Counted from the stretch's first letter, positions 31,156 to 41,066 are shown. The stretch is 64,000 nucleotides of DNA from Brevibacterium marinum (GCF_011927955.1 NZ_JAATJN010000001.1:1302001-1366000), one strand, 5' to 3'. Notes: generated by a model from the sequence alone, not told the origin. Translations and numbers: made by a program.

Positions 31156-32298
31156 TCATCCGCGACCCGTCTTCGGCGCCAGCACCTTGGCGATGAAGCG
31201 TGCCAGGAGGTTGAGGACCATCACCAGGGTGACGAGGACGAGGGCTGCGGCCCAGGCGCGCTCCGAGCTGGCTATGGCGGCCTCGCCAGGGGACACCGGG
31301 CGCAGCTGTGAGTCGTAGATGTAGGTCGGCAGCGTCGACATCCAGCCGGAGAAGAGGTTCCAGTTCAGGGTCTTGGCGAAGCCGGCGGTGACCATGATCG
31401 GCGCGGTCTCGCCGATGACGCGGGCGATCGCGATGGTGATTCCGGAGAGGATGCCCGACACCGAGGTGGGCAGGACGATCTTGACGATCGTCTTCCATTT
31501 CGGAACGCCCAGTGCATAGGAGGCCTCACGCAGGTTCATCGGCACCAGCCGCAGGATCTCCTCCGTGTTGCGCACGACGATCGGGATCATGAGCACCGAC
31601 AGTGCGACCGCGGCGGTGAAGCCGGTCTTCGCAATGCCTGCTGCCTCCGGCGCGATGAGGTTGGCGATCGTCGAGAACAGGGCGAAGGCGAAGAGGCCGG
31701 CGACGATCGAGGGGATGCCTGTCATCACGTCGACGAGGAAGGTGATGGCCTTGCCCAGTCTGTTCTTCTCGGCGTATTCGACCAGATAGATGGCGGTCAG
31801 CACACCGATGGGGATCGAGATGACGCAGGCCGCGAGAGTGATCAGAACGGTGCCGACGATCGCGTGGTAGAAGCCGCCGGCCAAGGTGGCTTCTCCGGCG
31901 ACGTACTGCTGGTCGAGGACGCCCTTCATCCCGAGCATCGTGCGGGAGAGGAGGTCGCCGTTGATGGCGGCCCCACCTTTGGACACGGTCAGCCACAGCA
32001 GTGAGAGGAGGGGAACACAGGCGAGGATGAACGAGGATGTGACTATGGTGGTGGCCACGCGGTCGGTGGCCTTGCGGCGACCTTCGTAGGACGCGGAGAT
32101 CGCGAAGACGGCGACCATGTTGATGGCGCCGGCGAGGATGGCGACGACGGGGATGTTGAAGCCGCCGAATGCGATGAAGCTGATGACGGCCGCGACGAGG
32201 ACAGAAGCGACGGCGACAATCCATGGTGTGGCCTTGGGCAGCTGCTTCGAGGTCAGGTTGCGGGACGTGGTCGTCGAATTGTTCGTAGTGGTCAACAT
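31156..32298 (-). CDS. pstA: Phosphate ABC transporter permease PstA
   Basis: A 380-residue inner-membrane permease. An N-terminal hydrophilic leader and extra membrane segments (about residues 28-70) precede the six-helix permease core. The EAA loop is in REASYALGVPKWKTIVKIVL, contacting PstB. GIPSIVAGLFAFALF is a family motif. Start at ATG 32298, 2 bp after the pstC stop, with AAGGGC upstream; TTG 32304 is an alternative overlapping that stop. At 380 residues it is longer than the common 280-300 because of the N-terminal extension. Confidence 0.95.
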   Translation of the reverse strand: MLTTTNNSTTTSRNLTSKQLPKATPWIVAVASVLVAAVISFIAFGGFNIPVVAILAGAINMVAVFAISASYEGRRKATDRVATTIVTSSFILACVPLLSLLWLTVSKGGAAINGDLLSRTMLGMKGVLDQQYVAGEATLAGGFYHAIVGTVLITLAACVISIPIGVLTAIYLVEYAEKNRLGKAITFLVDVMTGIPSIVAGLFAFALFSTIANLIAPEAAGIAKTGFTAAVALSVLMIPIVVRNTEEILRLVPMNLREASYALGVPKWKTIVKIVLPTSVSGILSGITIAIARVIGETAPIMVTAGFAKTLNWNLFSGWMSTLPTYIYDSQLRPVSPGEAAIASSERAWAAALVLVTLVMVLNLLARFIAKVLAPKTGRG

Positions 32299-32300
32299 TC

Positions 32301-33308
32301 TCAACTGCCCTTCACCGAGGTCTTGGCGACGATTGCGCGTGCTCCCATGTTCACCAGCAGGGTGATGACGAAGAGGACGAGACCGATCGTGATCAGCTCG
32401 GACAGTCGCAGGCCGGCGGCCTCAGGGAAGTTCTGCGCGATCTCGGAGGCGATGGTCTGGTTGCCGCTGACCACAAGGGATGCGGTGAGCAGGCCCGGTG
32501 AGAGGATCATGGCCACAGCCATGGTCTCGCCGAGGGCGCGGCCGAGGCCGAGCATGGTCGCCGAGGCGATGCCCGACTTTCCGAACGGCAGCACCGACAT
32601 GCGGATCATCTCCCAGCGTGTGGCGCCGAGGGCCAGTGCCGCCTCCTCCTGCAGCCGAGGAGTCTGCAGGAAGATCTCGCGGGTCAGGGCGGTGATGATC
32701 GGCAGAATCATGATCGAGAGCACGAGGGAGGCGGTCAGCAGTGTGCGTCCGGTGTTCGACACCGCGCCGTTCTCGTCGGCGGCGAAGATCGGGATCCAGC
32801 CGAACCACTTCGACACCCACAGGTAGAAGGACGTGAGGTTGCCGGCCAGGGCGATGCCCCACAGTCCGTAGACGACCGAGGGGATCGCGGCGAGCAGGTC
32901 GATGACGTAGCCGAGGAACGGGGCCATCTTCCGTGGTGCCATGTGCGTGGTGAACAGTGCGATGCCCAGCGCGAACGGGGTGGCCACGAGGAGGGCGATC
33001 GCGGAGGAGATCAGCGTGCCGATGATGAGCGGCCAGACGTAGGAGAAGAAGCCCTTGCCGCCGGTGATCGAGCTCGGGTCGCTCATCTGGGCTTCGATGG
33101 TGTCCTTGGACTGCGCCAGCAGGAACAGCGCGACTCCCGCCAGGATGAGCAGGATCAGGATGCCGGCGATGAGCGTCGCGACCGAGAAGATGCGGTCGCC
33201 GGGACGAATGACGGCTTTGGGCGTGCGGCCCGTGCCGGACTCGGGAAGTGAGTCCGGTTCAGGTGCTCCGGCGGGGCCGGGCCCTGTGGTCTGTGTGCTG
33301 GTCGGCAC
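32301..33308 (-). CDS. pstC: Phosphate ABC transporter permease PstC
   Basis: A 335-residue permease partner of PstA. Residues 1-35 are hydrophilic, then come about six membrane helices. AAIPSVVYGLWGIALAG and the EAA loop QEEAALALGATRWEMIRMSV are characteristic of PstC. It is separated from pstS by 119 bp that contain a strong hairpin, suggesting fewer permease than binding-protein copies. Confidence 0.95.
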   Translation of the reverse strand: MPTSTQTTGPGPAGAPEPDSLPESGTGRTPKAVIRPGDRIFSVATLIAGILILLILAGVALFLLAQSKDTIEAQMSDPSSITGGKGFFSYVWPLIIGTLISSAIALLVATPFALGIALFTTHMAPRKMAPFLGYVIDLLAAIPSVVYGLWGIALAGNLTSFYLWVSKWFGWIPIFAADENGAVSNTGRTLLTASLVLSIMILPIITALTREIFLQTPRLQEEAALALGATRWEMIRMSVLPFGKSGIASATMLGLGRALGETMAVAMILSPGLLTASLVVSGNQTIASEIAQNFPEAAGLRLSELITIGLVLFVITLLVNMGARAIVAKTSVKGS

Positions 33309-33362
33309 AAGTGCTCCTCATGAAACTTGCGGTGGATCCGGTGAACGGACCCGTAGGCACCG

Positions 33363-33393
33363 AAGAGCGGCGCAGGGGCGCTGCGCCGCTCTT
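33363..33393 (-). terminator. Attenuator-like hairpin between pstS and pstC
   Basis: Perfect 13-bp arms AAGAGCGGCGCAG/CTGCGCCGCTCTT with a 5-nt loop, located 34 bp after the pstS stop and inside the operon. No long U-tract follows, so it probably reduces read-through or protects the pstS transcript 3' end. Confidence 0.7.
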
Positions 33394-33427
33394 GGATTTA
33401 ACGATTCTGCAGGTCAGAGACCAAATT

Positions 33428-34531
33428 TCAGCCTTCGACCTTGATCGAGTCGATGACGGTTTCGATCTGCGAACGCAGGTCGTCGGACAGCGGTGCCGAG
33501 GCCGCGGATTCCGACGCGGACTTCTGGCCCTCCTCGGAGACGACGAACTTCTCCCAGGCTTTGACCATGTCCACGGTCTCCTGGTCCTTGTAGGACGAGC
33601 AGACGAGGTGGTAGGAGACGAGGACGATCGGGTAGGCGCCCGATTCGGTGGTGTCGCGGGCCAGGTCGAAGGCGAGGTCGCCTTCGCTGCGTCCCTCGAC
33701 CTGCTCGGAGGCGTCGACGACCTTCGAGGCGGCGTCGGCGGAGAGCTCGACGAATTCGTCGCCGACCTTCACCTTGGCCTTGCCCAGCGATCCGACCGCG
33801 GAGGCATCGGCGTAGCCGATGGCGCCATCGGTGTCGGAGACGGTCTGCACGACACCGTCGGTGCCCTGTGCGGCCTCGCCGCCGTAGTCGGAGGGGAAGT
33901 TGCCTCCGACTTCCGCGTCCCAGTCGTCCTCGGCCGTTGCCTTGAGGTATTCGGCGAAGTTCTCGGTGGTGCCGGAGTCGTCCGAACGGTGAACGGCGGT
34001 GATCTTGAGGTCGGGCAGATCGGCATCCGGATTGTCGGCCTTGATGGCGTCGTCGTTCCAGTTGGTGATCTCGCCCTTGAAGATCTTGGCGATGGTCGCG
34101 GGGGACAGGTTGAGCTCGTCGACGCCCTCGATGTTGAACGCCACGGCGATCGGGGAGATGTAGACCGGGTACTCGTAGGCTCCTTCGGGGCCGCAGACCT
34201 CCTGTGCGGACGTGGCTTCTTCCTCGTCGAGGTGCGCGTCGGAACCGGCGAACTGGGCGTTGCCCGCAAGGAACTGCTCACGGCCGGCGCCCGAGCCGTC
34301 GGGGGAGTAGTTCACGGTCACGCCGGAGTTCTCCGAGGCGAAGTCGGCCGTCCAGGCGTCCATCGCGGCCTTCTGGGAGGAGGCGCCGATGCCGGTGAGG
34401 GTGCCCTGCAGGTCGCTGTCGCCGCCGCTGCCGACTTCCTCTCCGGTGGCGGAGGTTCCGCCGCAGGCCGACAAGGTGAGTGCGCCGACTGCCAGAAGCG
34501 CGGCGGATGGTGCGAGGTGCTTCAGCTTCAC
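33428..34531 (-). CDS. pstS: Phosphate-binding lipoprotein PstS
   Basis: A 367-residue periplasmic-type binding protein. The lipoprotein signal KLKHLAPSAALLAVGALTLS leads to the lipobox LSAC. Phosphate-site motifs include TGIGASSQKAAMDAW, NYSPDGSGAGREQFLAG, QFAGSDAHLD and HRSDDSGTTENFAEYL. The start is taken at GTG 34531 with AAAGGC upstream; ATG 34558 would extend the signal awkwardly. A PHO-box-like site lies about 90 bp upstream of the start. Confidence 0.95.
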   Translation of the reverse strand: MKLKHLAPSAALLAVGALTLSACGGTSATGEEVGSGGDSDLQGTLTGIGASSQKAAMDAWTADFASENSGVTVNYSPDGSGAGREQFLAGNAQFAGSDAHLDEEEATSAQEVCGPEGAYEYPVYISPIAVAFNIEGVDELNLSPATIAKIFKGEITNWNDDAIKADNPDADLPDLKITAVHRSDDSGTTENFAEYLKATAEDDWDAEVGGNFPSDYGGEAAQGTDGVVQTVSDTDGAIGYADASAVGSLGKAKVKVGDEFVELSADAASKVVDASEQVEGRSEGDLAFDLARDTTESGAYPIVLVSYHLVCSSYKDQETVDMVKAWEKFVVSEEGQKSASESAASAPLSDDLRSQIETVIDSIKVEG

Positions 34532-34621
34532 GAAGATGCCTTTCGAATGTGAGAACACTGCTCGAGATTTCTCGATCTTTCGTGCTCCACGCTAAGGATT
34601 GCGTGTAAAGCTCCGGGAGTG

Positions 34622-34643
34622 GCCAAGTGAACGGCGGATGAAT
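34622..34643 (-). promoter_or_regulatory. PHO-box-like site upstream of pstS
   Basis: On the minus strand two adjacent 11-bp units read ATTCATCCGCC and GTTCACTTGGC, matching the PhoP direct-repeat consensus GKTCAYYYRSG at 9 and 10 of 11 positions. The site lies about 90 bp before the pstS GTG, a position suited to activation under phosphate limitation. A TCGAGA-tt-TCTCGA palindrome (34562-34575) is also in the leader. Confidence 0.65.
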
Positions 34644-34774
34644 GAAACCTGAAGGCTTGAAGGCGGGTTGAGTGCTCCCTCACAGGAATGCGCGAATTCA
34701 TGAAAGAATCGTTGTCGGGACGAGGTGGCCTGATTCTGCGGGTATGCCGACTGAGGTTCGTCGTAGTCTCGTCG

Positions 34775-34972
34775 ATGCTCGATCCGCTCACGGAGGATTT
34801 TCTGTCGCGCGCCGGCATAGCTCCGGGGACGAGGGTATTGGATCTGGGCACCGGCTGAGGAGATCGGCGTCGACACTCTCACCGATCGGCTCAACGCGGA
34901 GATCGATGCGTGCGACGGTGTGGTCATGGGCCCGGACTGTACGGAGCCTGGTGCCGGCTCCCTGCTCACTGA
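34775..34972 (+). pseudogene. Class I methyltransferase remnant with internal deletion
   Basis: The frame begins MLDPLTEDFLSRAGIAPGTR then VLDLGTG, the start of a SAM-dependent methyltransferase and its motif I, and stops at TGA 34856. Next, in another frame, EIGVDTLTDRLNAEIDACDG and VVMGPD, then after a further shift YGAWCRLPAH and stop, matching the usual C-terminal end (DTLADRLRAE... V.GP..VGAWAR). About 150 or more central residues are missing. It is a gene reduced by deletion and frameshift. Confidence 0.75.
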
Positions 34973-35001
34973 GTGCCGAGGTCATGGGCCGCTGGCGCAA
35001 C

Positions 35002-35065
35002 CGGCCGACTGCGCGACGGGCCGACTGCGCGACCGACCGACTGCGCGACGGGCCGACTGTGCGAC
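35002..35065. repeat. Four 16-bp tandem repeats
   Basis: Four consecutive units of gggccgactgcgcgac type (35002-35017, 35018-35033, 35034-35049, 35050-35065) with few substitutions. They lie in the intergenic stretch just beyond the mutT1 stop. Confidence 0.9.
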
Positions 35066-35087
35066 CGGCCTCAGGAGTCGACCGTGC

Positions 35088-36062
35088 TCACGTGTCGATC
35101 GGCCGGACCCGTTCGAACTCGACGATGCGGGGGACAGCCCCAGGACGCACATACGCGATGAGGACCTCACCGGGTTTGAGGTAGGGGTCGTCCGTGGGCA
35201 GCTTGTCCGCGATTCGCTGCGGGGCGTGCTTGGCGTAGATGTCGAGTATCAGCGGCAGGACGGGCCGGTGGGTGCAGTAGATGACCGGTCTGCCCTTCTC
35301 CAGCAGCTTCTCGACGAACCGGGAGGTCCTCTCGGGGGCCGCGGTGCTCGCCTTCTCACTCAGACACGGGGCCTTCCTGATCGTCTTTCCGGTCGCGGCC
35401 GACAGCGGAGCCAGTGTCGCCATGCATCGCTTCCAGGGACTCGAGATCAGCTTCTTCGTCTCCCACGCCGAGAGCAGCCCGGTCAGCGCCATGGCCTGCC
35501 GCGTCCCCAGCGCCAGGAGCGGACGCACATGCTCGGTCTCATGCCATTTCGATCGGGGGAATGCCTTCCCGTGGCGGACGAGGATGAGCGGCCAGGCCCG
35601 CAGTGCGTCGGTCGAGTCGTACTTCTCGAGCGCATCGAGCTGGTCGCGATCGGCGTAGGAGGTCAGCTTCGTCCGCGCCTCGGCGACGGGGAACCACTTC
35701 ACCTCGTCGACCTCGCGCCTGTTCACCGGCGCGAAGCCGCGTTCGCTTCTGACCTGGGCGGACCAGTAGAAGACCTTCTTGAGTTTCTTCCCGCCGACCA
35801 TGTATTCCGCTGCGGGCAGGGGGACGCCGAGGCGGATGTCGAGGCCCGTCTCCTCCTTGACCTCTCGGATCGCGGTCTCCGGCAGGGTCTCGCCGGGTTC
35901 CACTTTGCCCTTGGGCCAGGACCAGTCGTTGTACTTCGGGCGATGGATGAGCGCGACCTCGAGACCGCCGGCACCGGTGCGCCAGCACAGGGCACCGGCG
36001 GCGAGGACATCGGCATCGACTCGTGACGAGGCCTGCGCGGAGCCGACCGTCTTCGGGCTCAC
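35088..36062 (-). CDS. mutT1: NUDIX hydrolase / histidine phosphatase, MutT1 type
   Basis: A 324-residue fusion. Residues about 18-150 form a NUDIX domain with [20 protein letters not shown] continuing TGLDI, the complete NUDIX box. Residues about 158-310 form a histidine-phosphatase domain starting [15 protein letters not shown] (RHG motif) with a later CTHRPVL. This is the mycobacterial MutT1 architecture, which removes 8-oxo-dGTP/GTP and diadenosine polyphosphates. It overlaps the ppk stop by 4 bp (GTGA), so expression is coupled with polyphosphate kinase, as in other actinobacteria. Confidence 0.93.
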   Translation of the reverse strand: MSPKTVGSAQASSRVDADVLAAGALCWRTGAGGLEVALIHRPKYNDWSWPKGKVEPGETLPETAIREVKEETGLDIRLGVPLPAAEYMVGGKKLKKVFYWSAQVRSERGFAPVNRREVDEVKWFPVAEARTKLTSYADRDQLDALEKYDSTDALRAWPLILVRHGKAFPRSKWHETEHVRPLLALGTRQAMALTGLLSAWETKKLISSPWKRCMATLAPLSAATGKTIRKAPCLSEKASTAAPERTSRFVEKLLEKGRPVIYCTHRPVLPLILDIYAKHAPQRIADKLPTDDPYLKPGEVLIAYVRPGAVPRIVEFERVRPIDT

Positions 36063-38203
36063 GCCTCGTCTCCGAGCTGACGGCGTCTGCGATGCCGACG
36101 GATGAGCTCCGTCTGATAGTCGGTGAGCTGCCTGCCGTCGTCATCGCGGGTGGCCCGCGTCCACTTGCCGTCACCGTGGAGCACGAACGCCGAGGTGGTG
36201 TCCGCGAAGGCGAGGTCGAAGAGTTCGATGATCTCCGCCTTGTGGTTGTCGGCGACGAGCTCGACCAGGGTTTCCACCCGACGGTCGAGGTTGCGGTGCA
36301 TCATGTCCGCGGACCCGATGTAGACCTTGGTGTCGCCGCCGTTGCCGAAGACGAACGCTCGGGAGTGTTCGAGGAAGCGCCCGAGTACGGACCGGACCCT
36401 GATGTTCTCGCTCAGTCCCGGGATCCCCGGACGCAGGGCGCAGATGCCGCGCACGAAGACCTCGACCTCGACGCCGGCGCGGGAGGCCACGTAGAGGGCG
36501 TCGATGATCGCTTCGTCGACGATGGAATTCACCTTGATCCGGATCATGCCGGCCCCGCCCGCCTCGGCGATCGCGGTCTCCTTCTCGATGAGGTCGACCA
36601 GACCCGAACGGACCCGGGTGGGGGCCACGAGCAGGCGGGAGTACTCGGCCAGGGGGGCGTAGCCGGAGAGCTGGTTGAACAGTTTCGTCAGGTCGTCGGC
36701 GACGGCCTTGTCCTTGGTCAGCAGCCCGAAGTCCTCGTAACCGCGAGCGGTCTTCGGATGGTAGTTGCCGGTGCCGACGTGGCAGTAGCGCGACAGCCCC
36801 TCGGCCTCCTGGCGGACGACGAGGGAGAGCTTCGCGTGGGTCTTGAGCCCGACGATTCCGTACACGACGTGGACGCCGGCGCGCTCGAGCTTGCGCGCCC
36901 AGGTGATGTTGGCCTCCTCATCGAAGCGAGCCTTGATCTCGACGACCGCGAGGACCTGGATGCCGGCCTGAGCGGCGTCGACGAGGGCGTCGATGATCGG
37001 GGAGTCGCCCGAGGTGCGATAGAGGGTCTGCTTGATCGCGAGCACGTTCGTGTCCGCCGCGGCCTGCTCGAGGAAAGCCTGCACGCTCGTCGAGAACGAG
37101 TCATAGGGGTGGTGGAGAAGGATGTCGCGGTTGCCCACGGCCGCGAAGACATCGACCTGATCACTCGACTCGCGCAGGGACAGGTCCTTGTTCATCTGCG
37201 GGACCATCTTCGGGAAGTGCAGGTCGTCGCGGGGCACATCGGCGATGTCGGACATGCCGGAGAGATCGAGCGGAGTCGGCAGCTGGTAGATCTCGTTCTC
37301 GTCGATGCCGAGTTCGTCCTTGAGCATGTCGCGCACCCGCGGATGGATGTTCTCCGTGATCTCCAAGCGGACGGCGGGACCGAAGCGCCTGCGCAGCAGT
37401 TCCTTCTCCAGGGCCTTGAGGAGGTTCTCCGCATCGTCCTCCTCGACCTCGACGTCCTCGTTGCGGGTGACGCGGAACGTCGAGTGCTGGATGATCTCCA
37501 TGCCCTCGAAGAGCGTGTCGAGGTGCTCGGCGATGATGTCCTCGAGTGCGACGAAGCGGGCCGGGACATCGCGTCCGACGGGACGGTCCGACTTGCTTGC
37601 GACGTTGAAGAATCGGGGCAGGCGCGGGGGCACCTTGACGCGGGCGAAGAGCTCCTTGCCGGTGTCCGGATAGCGCAGCAGCACGCCGAGGTTGAGCGAG
37701 AGTCCCGAGATGTAGGGGAACGGGTGCGCCGGATCGACGGCGAGCGGGGTGAGGACGGGGAAGACGTGACCGGCGAAGAAGTCGTCGACGCGGGTGCGTT
37801 CGTCCTCGGTGAGCTCGTCGACCTGGACCTTCGTGATCGACTCCGCATCGAGTCGGGGGCCGATGTCCTCCTTGAGCAGGGCGGCATGACGGGTCATGAG
37901 TTCGTGGGCGCGGAGGCCGATCGCATGCATGACCTCCAATGGCATCCGTCCGGTGACGCTGGGCACGGCCAGGCCCGTGTTGATGCGACGTTTGAGGCCG
38001 GCGACGCGGACCATGAAGAACTCGTCGAGGTTGCTCGCGAAGATCGAGAGGAACCGGGCACGCTCCAGCAGCGGCATGTCGGGGTCGGATGCGAGATCGA
38101 GCACGCGCTCGTTGAACGCCAGCCAGCTCAGCTCCCGGTCGAGGAAGCGATCCACCGGATCCGGCAGACCCAGTTCCCCGCCGGCTGCAGTGATGTCGTA
38201 CAT
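36059..38203 (-). CDS. ppk: Polyphosphate kinase
   Basis: A 714-residue PPK1 that reversibly makes polyphosphate from ATP. The N-terminal domain begins [20 protein letters not shown], the head domain includes [19 protein letters not shown], and the catalytic C-terminal domains include [32 protein letters not shown] and [15 protein letters not shown], which carry the two conserved histidines (the first is autophosphorylated). AGGAG lies before ATG 38203, 4 bp after the mshD stop, so ppk is in the glnR-mshD-ppk-mutT1 transcription unit. Confidence 0.97.
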   Translation of the reverse strand: MYDITAAGGELGLPDPVDRFLDRELSWLAFNERVLDLASDPDMPLLERARFLSIFASNLDEFFMVRVAGLKRRINTGLAVPSVTGRMPLEVMHAIGLRAHELMTRHAALLKEDIGPRLDAESITKVQVDELTEDERTRVDDFFAGHVFPVLTPLAVDPAHPFPYISGLSLNLGVLLRYPDTGKELFARVKVPPRLPRFFNVASKSDRPVGRDVPARFVALEDIIAEHLDTLFEGMEIIQHSTFRVTRNEDVEVEEDDAENLLKALEKELLRRRFGPAVRLEITENIHPRVRDMLKDELGIDENEIYQLPTPLDLSGMSDIADVPRDDLHFPKMVPQMNKDLSLRESSDQVDVFAAVGNRDILLHHPYDSFSTSVQAFLEQAAADTNVLAIKQTLYRTSGDSPIIDALVDAAQAGIQVLAVVEIKARFDEEANITWARKLERAGVHVVYGIVGLKTHAKLSLVVRQEAEGLSRYCHVGTGNYHPKTARGYEDFGLLTKDKAVADDLTKLFNQLSGYAPLAEYSRLLVAPTRVRSGLVDLIEKETAIAEAGGAGMIRIKVNSIVDEAIIDALYVASRAGVEVEVFVRGICALRPGIPGLSENIRVRSVLGRFLEHSRAFVFGNGGDTKVYIGSADMMHRNLDRRVETLVELVADNHKAEIIELFDLAFADTTSAFVLHGDGKWTRATRDDDGRQLTDYQTELIRRHRRRRQLGDEA

Positions 38204-38207
38204 CGAT

Positions 38208-39167
38208 CTACTCCTGATTGCGTTCGGTCGAGGAAGCCGGCGCATAGGACACGTGCGCCACCGCGACGTGGAACCCCAGCCGCTCGTACAAGCCTAGCGC
38301 CGGTGCATTGTCGGATTCGACGTAGAGTTCGATCGCGCTCGCCCCGGCGGCGACCATCCGACGCATGCCCTCGATCGTCAGCGCCCTGCCCACACCCTTG
38401 GCATGGACGGCAGGGTCGACTCCGACGACATAGACCTCGCCGTCCGTGTCCGTGAGCTTGGTCTGGTGGAAGCCGATGACCCGGTCGTCGCGGATGGCGA
38501 GGATGACGGTGTCCGGGTCGAAGTCGGGTGCCTCGGTGATCTCTGCGAAGTCCTCGGGCGTCTGGGACCCCTGCTCCGGGTGCCAGTCGAAGGCCGCGTT
38601 GTTGACGCGTCGCCAGCCCTCTTCGTCACCGGGTGCGAAGGAGCGGATCGTGACCCCGTCGGGGGCAGAGACCTCGGGCAGGTCGTCGAGGCCGAGATCC
38701 GAATCGGTGCGCATCTGGTAGAGGACGCGGTCGCGGCCGAGTCCGTGTTTGGCTGCGAGCCTCTGGGCGCCCGGATGGTCGCCGTGCGACCAGCACCAGG
38801 ACGTGGGCTCCTCTGCGAGGATCGTGGCAAGCAGCTTCTCGCCGAGCCCCTGACCGCGGTGGTCGGGGGCGATGAGGAATTCGGCGGCGTGCCGATCGCC
38901 CTGGAGGGCGCGGATGCCGAAGCCGATGAGTCCATCACCGGAGATGGCGCTGTTCGTGTCTGCGGCGTCGTCCGCGTAGACCCGCCACACGCTCGAGGCG
39001 GTCTGCGCGGAATGGGCCTCGTCCTCGCCGGTGGCGATGGCGAGCAGGCCCCCGGAGATCTCGGGAGTCCCATCGGCTGCCGCCACGCGGTCGAGGAAAC
39101 CCAGTTCCGCCTCGGCGAGGGTGGCGATCGGTGAACCGGTCACGGCTCCGCTGGCTTCGATCCTCAT
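38208..39167 (-). CDS. mshD: Mycothiol synthase
   Basis: A 319-residue protein with two GNAT folds, the last step of mycothiol synthesis (acetylation of Cys-GlcN-Ins). The first half has [16 protein letters not shown]; the second, catalytic half has [20 protein letters not shown], the acetyl-CoA pyrophosphate loop, and ends with [20 protein letters not shown]. Mycothiol is confined to actinobacteria, supporting the taxonomic reading. It overlaps the glnR stop by 4 bp. The glnR-mshD pair is also found in mycobacteria next to a phosphate-transport gene. Confidence 0.95.
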   Translation of the reverse strand: MRIEASGAVTGSPIATLAEAELGFLDRVAAADGTPEISGGLLAIATGEDEAHSAQTASSVWRVYADDAADTNSAISGDGLIGFGIRALQGDRHAAEFLIAPDHRGQGLGEKLLATILAEEPTSWCWSHGDHPGAQRLAAKHGLGRDRVLYQMRTDSDLGLDDLPEVSAPDGVTIRSFAPGDEEGWRRVNNAAFDWHPEQGSQTPEDFAEITEAPDFDPDTVILAIRDDRVIGFHQTKLTDTDGEVYVVGVDPAVHAKGVGRALTIEGMRRMVAAGASAIELYVESDNAPALGLYERLGFHVAVAHVSYAPASSTERNQE

Positions 39168-40186
39168 ACCTTCACGTCCTCCTCGTTCGATTCTGCTTCT
39201 GACGTATCGTGCGGTGTTTCTGTGGTTTCGGGTTCCTGAGTTCCTTCAGCTTCCTCAGTCCCCTCAGCGTCAGCGGCGTCGCCGACGGGGGAATCCGGGC
39301 TGAAGCGGTAGCCGACGTTGCGGACGGTGTGGATGGCATTCTCCAGGTCCTTGCCGAGTTTCGCACGCACGCGACGGACATGCACATCGACGGTGCGGGT
39401 GCCGCCGTAGTAGTCCTCGCCCCACACGCTCAGGAGGATCTCGTCTCGGGTGAAGACGCGCTCGGGATGCATCGCGAAGAACTTCAACAGCGCGAACTCG
39501 CGGTAGGTCAGGTCGAGGCTGCGCCGGCCCAGATGCGCGGTGAACGCGGTTTCGTCGATGCGCAGGCCTCCGCTGATGACGACCATGGGCTCGTCCTCGC
39601 CTGTCCGCCCTCCGCCTTCCCAAGGTGGCACGTCCGCTTCCCAAGGTGACGCGTCCGCGGCAGCTCCGGCGGGGCCTGCCGATACGGCAGCCGATCGATC
39701 GTCGGCCCGGGAACCGGGCCACGTGGCGCCGGCGGCGGAGCCTGGCCACGCGGCACCGGGGGCGGTTGGGCGGTTCGGCGCTGCGGTCACCGAGGTGTGA
39801 CGATCAGATGATGTGTGACGGCCGAACGAGGTGTGACGATCACGGGCCAGACGGAGGCGGGCTTCCACTTCGGCAGGCCCCGCGGTCGTGAGGACGATGT
39901 CGGAGACGTTCCACCTCGCCGAGGCGGTGGCCAACCCGCCCTCACTGAGGACGACGACGATCGGAGCGGAGAGGCCCTTCTGCACCACAGCCTCGGCGAT
40001 GGTCGGAGCCACGGACAGATCGAGGCAGGCGTCGGCGACGACGACGTCGGCGGTCAGCGAGCCCGCGTCGGTCGAATGCAGCTGTTCGAGGCTCATCCGC
40101 TCGAGCCGGTGGCCGAGGTACTGCAGTGATTCCGGGGCGAGTGGGGAGCCGAGCCGGGGTGCGGGGCAGATGTGCAGGATTCGCAT
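39164..40186 (-). CDS. glnR: GlnR-type winged-helix response regulator
   Basis: A 340-residue OmpR-family orphan regulator. The receiver-like domain (1 to about 112) has ADVVVADACLDL, VVVLSEGGLATASARWNVSD and TTAGPAEVEARLRLA, which match actinomycete GlnR, the global nitrogen regulator. The DNA-binding domain (about 205-300) includes DLTYREFALLKFFAMHPERV and GGTRTVDVHVRRVRAKLGKD. Between them is an unusual linker of some 85 residues rich in Ala/Gly/Pro, with short repeats (DRHTSFGRHTSSDRHTS; WEADVPPWE), encoded partly by 21-bp tandem DNA repeats at 39616-39657. ATG 40186 has GGAG upstream. Identity as GlnR is supported by synteny with mshD. Confidence 0.85.
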   Translation of the reverse strand: MRILHICPAPRLGSPLAPESLQYLGHRLERMSLEQLHSTDAGSLTADVVVADACLDLSVAPTIAEAVVQKGLSAPIVVVLSEGGLATASARWNVSDIVLTTAGPAEVEARLRLARDRHTSFGRHTSSDRHTSVTAAPNRPTAPGAAWPGSAAGATWPGSRADDRSAAVSAGPAGAAADASPWEADVPPWEGGGRTGEDEPMVVISGGLRIDETAFTAHLGRRSLDLTYREFALLKFFAMHPERVFTRDEILLSVWGEDYYGGTRTVDVHVRRVRAKLGKDLENAIHTVRNVGYRFSPDSPVGDAADAEGTEEAEGTQEPETTETPHDTSEAESNEEDVKV

Positions 40187-40295
40187 GTGCTCCGTCCACC
40201 TCCTCGGATTCGGCGCGGCCCGACATGTGCGGCCTGGGGAAAGTATACCGAGGCGGAGTTCGGACGGCAGCGAGGGAGGGCCGCCGAACGCGTGA

Positions 40296-41066
40296 TCACC
40301 GTGTCGGCCGGCGGCCGACCGTGTAGGTGAGTGAGTGGAAATGGGCACGGAACCCGGGGTCGGCGAGCATGGCGCGGTAGCGGTCGAGGACCTCGGGGCA
40401 CAGTCCGCCTGCCAGGAGCTCCTCCTCCAACATCAGGCTGACATTCGCATGGTACTGCGCCCACGGTCCGCCGCCGCGTGCGAGGGGAACGAGGTGTTCG
40501 GCCGCGATGTCGGCGAGCCCGGCGTCGAACATCTCGACCTCGGTCCGCTCCGCCCAGCCGTAGTCGTGGCCGGCGGTCCGTCCCAGCTGCCGATAGGCGG
40601 CATCGTTGTATCGCCGCCACACCTCGTGGTCGGATTCCCGGGGTGCGACGAGGAGGTTCCCAACCAAGCCCGCATCGGCGATAGCGAGCCATCCTCCGGG
40701 GGCCAGCTCTTCGACGAGTCCGGCGAAGACCGCCTTCCGGGCCGGGATCTGGGAGAGGACGAGGCGAGCATGGATGAAGTCGAAGGGGCCCGCGGGAACC
40801 CCCTGACGGATGTCGTGACGGGCCACCTCGACACCCGGGGAGCCTCGCATGTGGGTGGTGTCGAGGTCGATCGCCAGCACCTGCCCGCCGAGGTGCTCGC
40901 CGATCATCGTCGCCACCGATCCGTTCCCCGCTCCTACCTCCAGACACCGGGGTGCACTCGGCAGCGGCAGAGAGCTCAGGATCGAGCGGGTGCTGCCGTC
41001 GACGAGCGCCGACAGCGAGTTCAGCTGCTGGTCGCTGAGCGTCGTGATGGTCGTCGCGGTCGTCAT
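40296..41066 (-). CDS. Class I SAM-dependent methyltransferase
   Basis: A 256-residue protein with the Rossmann methyltransferase motifs RCLEVGAGNGSVATMIGEHL (motif I) and VLAIDLDTTHM (motif II), followed by HDIRQGVPAGPFDFIHARLV and LAPGGWLAIADAG. The substrate is unknown; the closest general style is small-molecule or antibiotic methylation. ATG 41066 with GGAGAC upstream is chosen over ATG 41078. It lies upstream of glnR on the same strand with a 109-bp gap. Confidence 0.85.
   Translation of the reverse strand: MTTATTITTLSDQQLNSLSALVDGSTRSILSSLPLPSAPRCLEVGAGNGSVATMIGEHLGGQVLAIDLDTTHMRGSPGVEVARHDIRQGVPAGPFDFIHARLVLSQIPARKAVFAGLVEELAPGGWLAIADAGLVGNLLVAPRESDHEVWRRYNDAAYRQLGRTAGHDYGWAERTEVEMFDAGLADIAAEHLVPLARGGGPWAQYHANVSLMLEEELLAGGLCPEVLDRYRAMLADPGFRAHFHSLTYTVGRRPTR

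Noticed and set aside
35002..35065. Four regular 16-bp repeats as a CRISPR array
   Set aside because: Units are contiguous with no unique spacers and there are no cas genes.
36023..38455. 810-codon plus-strand frame antisense to ppk
   Set aside because: Composition is rich in Asp/Gly/Val/Arg without any domain; it mirrors ppk codon bias. Long antisense frames are expected in high-GC DNA.
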